In this document: positions 5,662-9,163 of the stretch, piece after piece
Position numbering within the stretch: the stretch's first letter is position 1
Layout: each line of letters begins with the position of its first letter
NCBI GenBank assembly: GCA_017528675.1
Contig: JAFXOO010000428.1
Coordinates: 1 to 9,163, forward strand
DNA length: 9,163 nt
Direction: 5' to 3'
From: Oscillospiraceae bacterium
Lineage (GTDB): Bacteria > Bacillota > Clostridia > Oscillospirales > Ruminococcaceae
Position numbers and translations under genes: made by a program
The notes under the pieces: generated by a model
What the model saw: the letters and a program-made list of their open reading frames with translations, nothing else
The model's database searches: none
Told to the model about the DNA's origin: nothing

Positions 5662-8600
5662 GGCAGCGGGTGTGAACCAGAATTTGTCCACATTGAACAG
5701 GTAGCCCTCCTCACCCCTGCAAACCAGATACAGATCCTGCATGCCCTTGCAGCCGGCAGTCTTGCAGGAGAATTCCTCGAAGATCTCCCAGTCGCCTGTC
5801 ACATCAATGTCGCACTTCCCCACTACAGGCCCCGATGCGCTGCCGAGATGCAGCTCCAGTGTGCCGCCTTCGCCGCTGCTCGAACCCATGACATGGAACT
5901 GCGATGCCCCACGGCTGAAATCCACATCATAGAAGGCGAATACGCCGCCGTCCTGGATGTAGCCGACATCGCTGAAGGTGTCCTTGTGCTCAGCACGGAC
6001 GCCGCCGGTCATGATATCGGCATTTTCGGCTTCGATCGGCGGATCGTAGGGGTTGATTCCCATTGCTTCCGCATCCGATGCGCCCCAGAGCTCAAACTCG
6101 CAGATCTTTGTGCCGCCCGTGTAATCCTGGGTCGGCTGCAAGAGCTCCAGACGGAAATACTGCGCTGTGACAGGCTTGACGGTGCGGACGAGAGAGGTCT
6201 TGGTGTTGCCGAAAACCTCATCGGCATCGGTGAATTCCGTGCCATCGGTACTGTATTGCAGCTTGAAATCACGGGCGTTGTAATTGCCGCCGCCGAAATG
6301 TACGCCCCAGCGCTCGATGGTCTTCTTTTCACCGAGATCGACCGTCAGCCGGTAGCTCCTGGCACCTGCTGCTGCTTCCCAGGCGGTTGCGTCGGAGCCG
6401 TCAATGGCGGCTGCGCCCTCGCCGGAGACCTTGCCCTGCGGGGCAATGTTGCCGAGGCGCTGTGCCTCGTCCACAAGCCGGAGTCTGCCGTCAAGATGAT
6501 ATTCCTCGCCTGCCTTTGTCTCGAAGCTGATGCGGCGGCTGCCGCAGCGGACATTGCAGACATTGCCGGACTTTGAGAGAATTGTGGCACCGGTCAGTGC
6601 GCCGTTTTCCCATGTGAGCGACGTGATCTCGAAATTGCCTCTTGCGCACAGACCGTTCACATGGCCGGTGCTCCAGACAGAGGGAAGTGCCGGCAGGAGT
6701 GAGATCTCATCGTTCTGGCTCTGGAGGAGCATTTCCGTCACGCCGGAGGTAAAGCCGAAATTGCCGTCGATCTGGAACGGCGGGTGCGCATCCCAGAGAT
6801 TGGCATAGAGTCTGCCGCTCTCCGTTCCGTTGACCGGCGAGATCAGGAGCTTTACGAGGTTGTAGGCGTGCTCGCCGTCCTCCAGTCTTGCCCAGCAGTT
6901 GAGCTTCCACGCCTCTGACCAGCCTGTGCCGGCATCGCCACGGTGTTCGAGAGCGGTTGCCGCTGCCGCAGAGATTGCCGGATTGGTCGAGGGGCTGTAT
7001 TCGTTGCCGGGGAACAGGCCGTAGATATGCGAGATATGACGGTGTGTCTCATTCGGATTGTCCCAGTCATATGCCCATTCCATGAGCTGGCCGTATTTGC
7101 CGGCTGCCGGGGGCTTGATGCGGGAGAGCTTGGAGGCGATGCTGTTCTTGAATTCCTCGTCCGTGCCGAGAATATCAGCAGAATGCACGGTCGCATCAAA
7201 TAGCTCACGGGTGATAGCGTTGTCCATTGTCACACCGTAGGAGCAGTGGACATTGTCGTTGTAGGCATAGCCCGGCAGCCCCAGTTCCGGGGAGGCGCTC
7301 GGACTGATGACCATGTAGGTCTGGCCGTCAATTTCCTGCGGAATCATGAGCGCATTCAGGAATGCTGCACTGCCCTTGATAACAGGGTAGACCTCCCTGA
7401 GATAGGCTTCGTCCTGGTTGAACCGGTACGCATCATAGAGCATATTGGATATCCAGGCGCCGCCGGTCGGCCACATGCCCCACTGGCCGTCAATCGGGCC
7501 GGTGCGGTTCCAGAGGTCGGTGTTGTGGTGGAGCACCCAACCCTCGTCGATGCCGTACTGCACCTTTGCAGTCTGGTGGCCGGAAACAGTCAGCGCCTTT
7601 GCCTTTTCTACGAAGGGTGTGAAGCATTCCGGCAGATTGGTCGTCAGTGCCGGCCAGTAGTTCATCTCGTAATTGATATTGGTTGTGGATTTGCTGCCCC
7701 ATGCCGGTGCGGAGTACTTGTTCCAGATGCCTTGCAGGTTCATTGCCTGACCGTCACGGGAGCCGGAAATCATCAGATAGCGCCCGTACTGGTAGAGCGT
7801 TTCGACCATTTTCGGGTCGTTGGTTTTGCCGAATTCCTGGATCCGGGTCGGGATGGTCTTGGCATTGGCCGCTTCACTGTCGCCGCCGAGGTCGAGATCC
7901 ACTCGGTGCATCATTTCGCTGAAATCTCCGGTGTGGCGCTGGTAGAGCTCGTCATAGCTCATGCCGGCAATGGCTTGCAGATCCTTCGCAGAATCGCCTT
8001 TCTCATCGCCGTTACAGGTTCTGGCGTCAATGAAATTCGTCCGGATTGCCGTGACGAGCACGACGGAATCCGCCCCGCTGACACTGAGCCTGCCCTTGTC
8101 GCTGCTGAGCGTACCGCCCTCCGGGAGCACTTTCGTGCGGGAGCAGTAGTACACGGCGCCCTTTGTCCAGCAGTCGTCATCGCCGTGGCCGGTCGCCACG
8201 AGCGTATCACCGTCCACCGCCACATTGCCGTTGAGCAGGCCGTCATAGCCGATGGAGCAGGAAACACCGCCCGCACTTTCGCAGGTGATGCGCATGACCA
8301 TGACCTGATCGGGATGGCTTACAAAGCTCTCCTGCTTGTAGCGCTTGCCGCCGCAGGTGTAGGTCGTTGTCGCAACACCGGTGTTCATGTCGAGCTGGCG
8401 GGCGTAGTCGCTCACATTCTCGTGCCCGGATGCGATCTTGAGCATGCCGACCTTCTGGTACTTGGCCTGGCCGCCGCCGATCATCTTTGACCCGATGATG
8501 GCGTTTGCCTCCTTGTACTTGCCCTGGGCAAGGAGCTCCTGCACCTCCTTCAGATGATCCGCAGCACCCTCCCGGTCATTCGAGCCGGGGCCGGCGCTCC

Positions 8601-8892
8601 AGACGGTGCATTCGTTGAGGTCGATCCATTCGGTCGGGGTATTGCCGTAGACCATCGCACCGATGCGCCCGTTGCCAAGCGGGAGTGCCTTGTAGAATGA
8701 CTCGTCATTGTCGAAGGCATTGTCGGTGCTGTGGGTGCCGGCCTGTGTGGTGTAGTGCATGACCAGGTCAGGATCATAGCGATCCTGTGCTGCGCTGGCG
8801 GTCAGCTCCGGTGTCTGTACTGCTGCGGACGGCCACACTGTGAGCAGCATGGCCGCTGCGCAGGCAAGTGCAGCGAATTTCTTTCCAAGCAT
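5497..8892 (-). CDS. Secreted dockerin-bearing GH95 alpha-L-fucosidase-type enzyme
   Basis: This 1131-residue enzyme probably removes alpha-1,2-linked L-fucose (or L-galactose) from glycans such as xyloglucan or mucin-type chains. Parts in order: signal peptide (about 1-24, possibly to 34), GH95 N-terminal region with ALPLGNGRIGAMVYG (69-83), catalytic barrel, F5/8 type C (CBM32-like) domain (about 815-937), CBM6-like domain (about 953-1075), and type I dockerin (1078-1131). By comparison with the Bifidobacterium AfcA active site, the catalytic residues are probably Asn405 and Asn407 (NIN motif), Glu536 (SPE) and Asp709 (HPPFQIDGNFG); all are present. Dockerin calcium loops start at Asp1079 (with Thr1081 in place of the usual Asn) and Asp1111. 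The ATG at 8892 was chosen because GGAGGG lies 7 nt upstream and a clean signal peptide follows. The open frame continues to 9114, but those 74 residues lie largely in the mRNA leader and do not resemble protein. Substrate is inferred from family. Confidence 0.93.
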   Translation of the reverse strand: MLGKKFAALACAAAMLLTVWPSAAVQTPELTASAAQDRYDPDLVMHYTTQAGTHSTDNAFDNDESFYKALPLGNGRIGAMVYGNTPTEWIDLNECTVWSAGPGSNDREGAADHLKEVQELLAQGKYKEANAIIGSKMIGGGQAKYQKVGMLKIASGHENVSDYARQLDMNTGVATTTYTCGGKRYKQESFVSHPDQVMVMRITCESAGGVSCSIGYDGLLNGNVAVDGDTLVATGHGDDDCWTKGAVYYCSRTKVLPEGGTLSSDKGRLSVSGADSVVLVTAIRTNFIDARTCNGDEKGDSAKDLQAIAGMSYDELYQRHTGDFSEMMHRVDLDLGGDSEAANAKTIPTRIQEFGKTNDPKMVETLYQYGRYLMISGSRDGQAMNLQGIWNKYSAPAWGSKSTTNINYEMNYWPALTTNLPECFTPFVEKAKALTVSGHQTAKVQYGIDEGWVLHHNTDLWNRTGPIDGQWGMWPTGGAWISNMLYDAYRFNQDEAYLREVYPVIKGSAAFLNALMIPQEIDGQTYMVISPSASPELGLPGYAYNDNVHCSYGVTMDNAITRELFDATVHSADILGTDEEFKNSIASKLSRIKPPAAGKYGQLMEWAYDWDNPNETHRHISHIYGLFPGNEYSPSTNPAISAAAATALEHRGDAGTGWSEAWKLNCWARLEDGEHAYNLVKLLISPVNGTESGRLYANLWDAHPPFQIDGNFGFTSGVTEMLLQSQNDEISLLPALPSVWSTGHVNGLCARGNFEITSLTWENGALTGATILSKSGNVCNVRCGSRRISFETKAGEEYHLDGRLRLVDEAQRLGNIAPQGKVSGEGAAAIDGSDATAWEAAAGARSYRLTVDLGEKKTIERWGVHFGGGNYNARDFKLQYSTDGTEFTDADEVFGNTKTSLVRTVKPVTAQYFRLELLQPTQDYTGGTKICEFELWGASDAEAMGINPYDPPIEAENADIMTGGVRAEHKDTFSDVGYIQDGGVFAFYDVDFSRGASQFHVMGSSSGEGGTLELHLGSASGPVVGKCDIDVTGDWEIFEEFSCKTAGCKGMQDLYLVCRGEEGYLFNVDKFWFTPAAGDVTADGEFGVLDLVALQKWLHTETSMKDPDAADMNGDGIIDIFDLALMKRALL

Positions 8893-9049
8893 ACATAATC
8901 CCTCCAATGTTTCTGTCGCTGCCATGCAGGACTTCTGCATGGCGCCTCTGAAAGAGACTGCGGTGTTTCGCAGTGCTGCACAGTCTCGTTTCTCCGTTCT
9001 GTTGTGGTGCACAGCCGGTGACGCACCGGATTCCGGCATCTGCATAATT
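8893..9049 (-). promoter_or_regulatory. Structured mRNA leader of the fucosidase gene
   Basis: The predicted leader is about 155 nt and has three stem-loops before the ribosome binding site. Stem 1 pairs CCGGTG with CACCGG (9015-9020/9024-9029, loop ACG on the plus strand). It competes with an alternative pairing of GCCGG (9014-9018) and CCGGC (9033-9037). Stem 2 pairs GAGACTG with CAGTCTC (8954-8960/8981-8987) around 20 nt. Stem 3 is a perfect 9-bp stem (8921-8929/8935-8943, loop 5 nt). GGAGGG then precedes the ATG. No known riboswitch class is recognised. It could regulate translation, stabilise the message or bind a protein. Confidence 0.5.
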
Positions 9050-9055
9050 TTCATA

Positions 9056-9084
9056 ATTGTAGCACAAAATGCATGAAAAATCAA
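9056..9084 (-). promoter_or_regulatory. Sigma-A promoter of the fucosidase gene
   Basis: On the minus strand, -35 TTGATT (9084-9079) and -10 TACAAT (9061-9056) are separated by 17 nt. Transcription would start near 9049. The -35 is weaker than those of fba-type housekeeping genes, which fits a gene that needs activation. The sequence around and upstream is AT-rich. Confidence 0.7.
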
Positions 9085-9100
9085 GATATTCATAAAATAG

Positions 9101-9132
9101 TCCACATAAATCATGATAAATTCAGGATAAAT
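9101..9132. repeat. Short phased tandem repeats upstream of the fucosidase promoter
   Basis: TCATGATAAAT (9111-9121) is followed directly by TCAGGATAAAT (9122-9132), identical at 10 of 11 positions. TCCACATAAA (9101-9110) is a weaker third unit. The units recur every 10-11 bp, about one helical turn, and end 17-27 bp upstream of the -35 box. This could be an activator site or simply AT-rich curved DNA. Confidence 0.5.
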
Positions 9133-9163
9133 CAGTACGGAATTACCAGATCGGATTGACAGA

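Noticed and set aside
5251..6576. 441-codon open frame on the plus strand running through the terminator hairpin and antisense to the fucosidase 3' end
   Set aside because: It uses an ATG directly adjacent to the ribosome binding site of the 63-residue gene, reads through a 15-bp terminator and shows no family motifs. It is an out-of-frame shadow of two real genes.
7246..8490. 414-codon open frame on the plus strand, antisense to the fucosidase gene
   Set aside because: It lies wholly opposite a gene with clear domains and catalytic motifs, has no ribosome binding site and no recognisable domain. GC-rich third positions commonly keep such antisense frames open.
8893..9114. N-terminal extension of the fucosidase by 74 residues
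   Set aside because: The extension begins upstream of the -35/-10 boxes, is full of hairpin sequence, and would bury the signal peptide. GGAGGG just before 8892 marks the true start.
9156..9161. TTGACA on the plus strand at the right edge, possible -35 box of a gene beyond the window
   Set aside because: The window ends before any -10 box could be seen, so it cannot be supported.

Overview
The window looks like a chromosomal segment from a fibre-degrading, Ruminococcus-like member of the Oscillospiraceae (Bacillota). The reasons are a secreted glycoside hydrolase that ends in a type I dockerin (the plug used in cellulosomes), a DUF975-type membrane protein, strong AGGAGG-type ribosome binding sites, and near-consensus sigma-A promoters with 17-nt spacers. 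The genus is inferred. No phage, transposase, CRISPR, rRNA or tRNA signal was found.

Layout from left to right. Positions 1-160 hold a GC-rich array of hairpins and direct repeats that includes the intrinsic terminator of fba. The minus-strand gene at 161-1042 is a class II fructose-1,6-bisphosphate aldolase (fba) with its own promoter at 1088-1116. A 419-nt divergent intergenic region (1043-1461) follows. On its right side it carries a plus-strand promoter whose spacer and -10 box are covered by a perfect 8+8 nt inverted repeat, a likely operator. The plus-strand gene at 1462-2658 is a DUF975-like polytopic membrane protein with a Pro/Ala/Tyr/Gly-rich tail encoded by a 30-bp tandem repeat. 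It ends in a strong terminator.

A consensus promoter (2719-2747) then drives what looks like a three-gene operon: radA (2785-4185), a membrane-anchored protein of unknown function that overlaps the end of radA (4175-5245), and a 63-residue acidic protein of unknown function (5256-5447). A 15-bp hairpin lies between this operon and the convergent gene on its right.

The rest is one large minus-strand gene (5497-8892). It encodes a secreted GH95 alpha-L-fucosidase-type enzyme ordered signal peptide, GH95 catalytic region, F5/8 type C (CBM32-like) domain, CBM6-like domain, dockerin. Its mRNA appears to have a leader of about 155 nt with three stem-loops, and short phased repeats lie upstream of its promoter. 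The housekeeping genes (fba, radA) and the fucosidase are not obviously linked in function. The most notable unexplained elements are the structured fucosidase leader, the operator-like palindrome before the DUF975 gene, the repeat/terminator duplication after fba, and the two unknown genes co-transcribed with radA.
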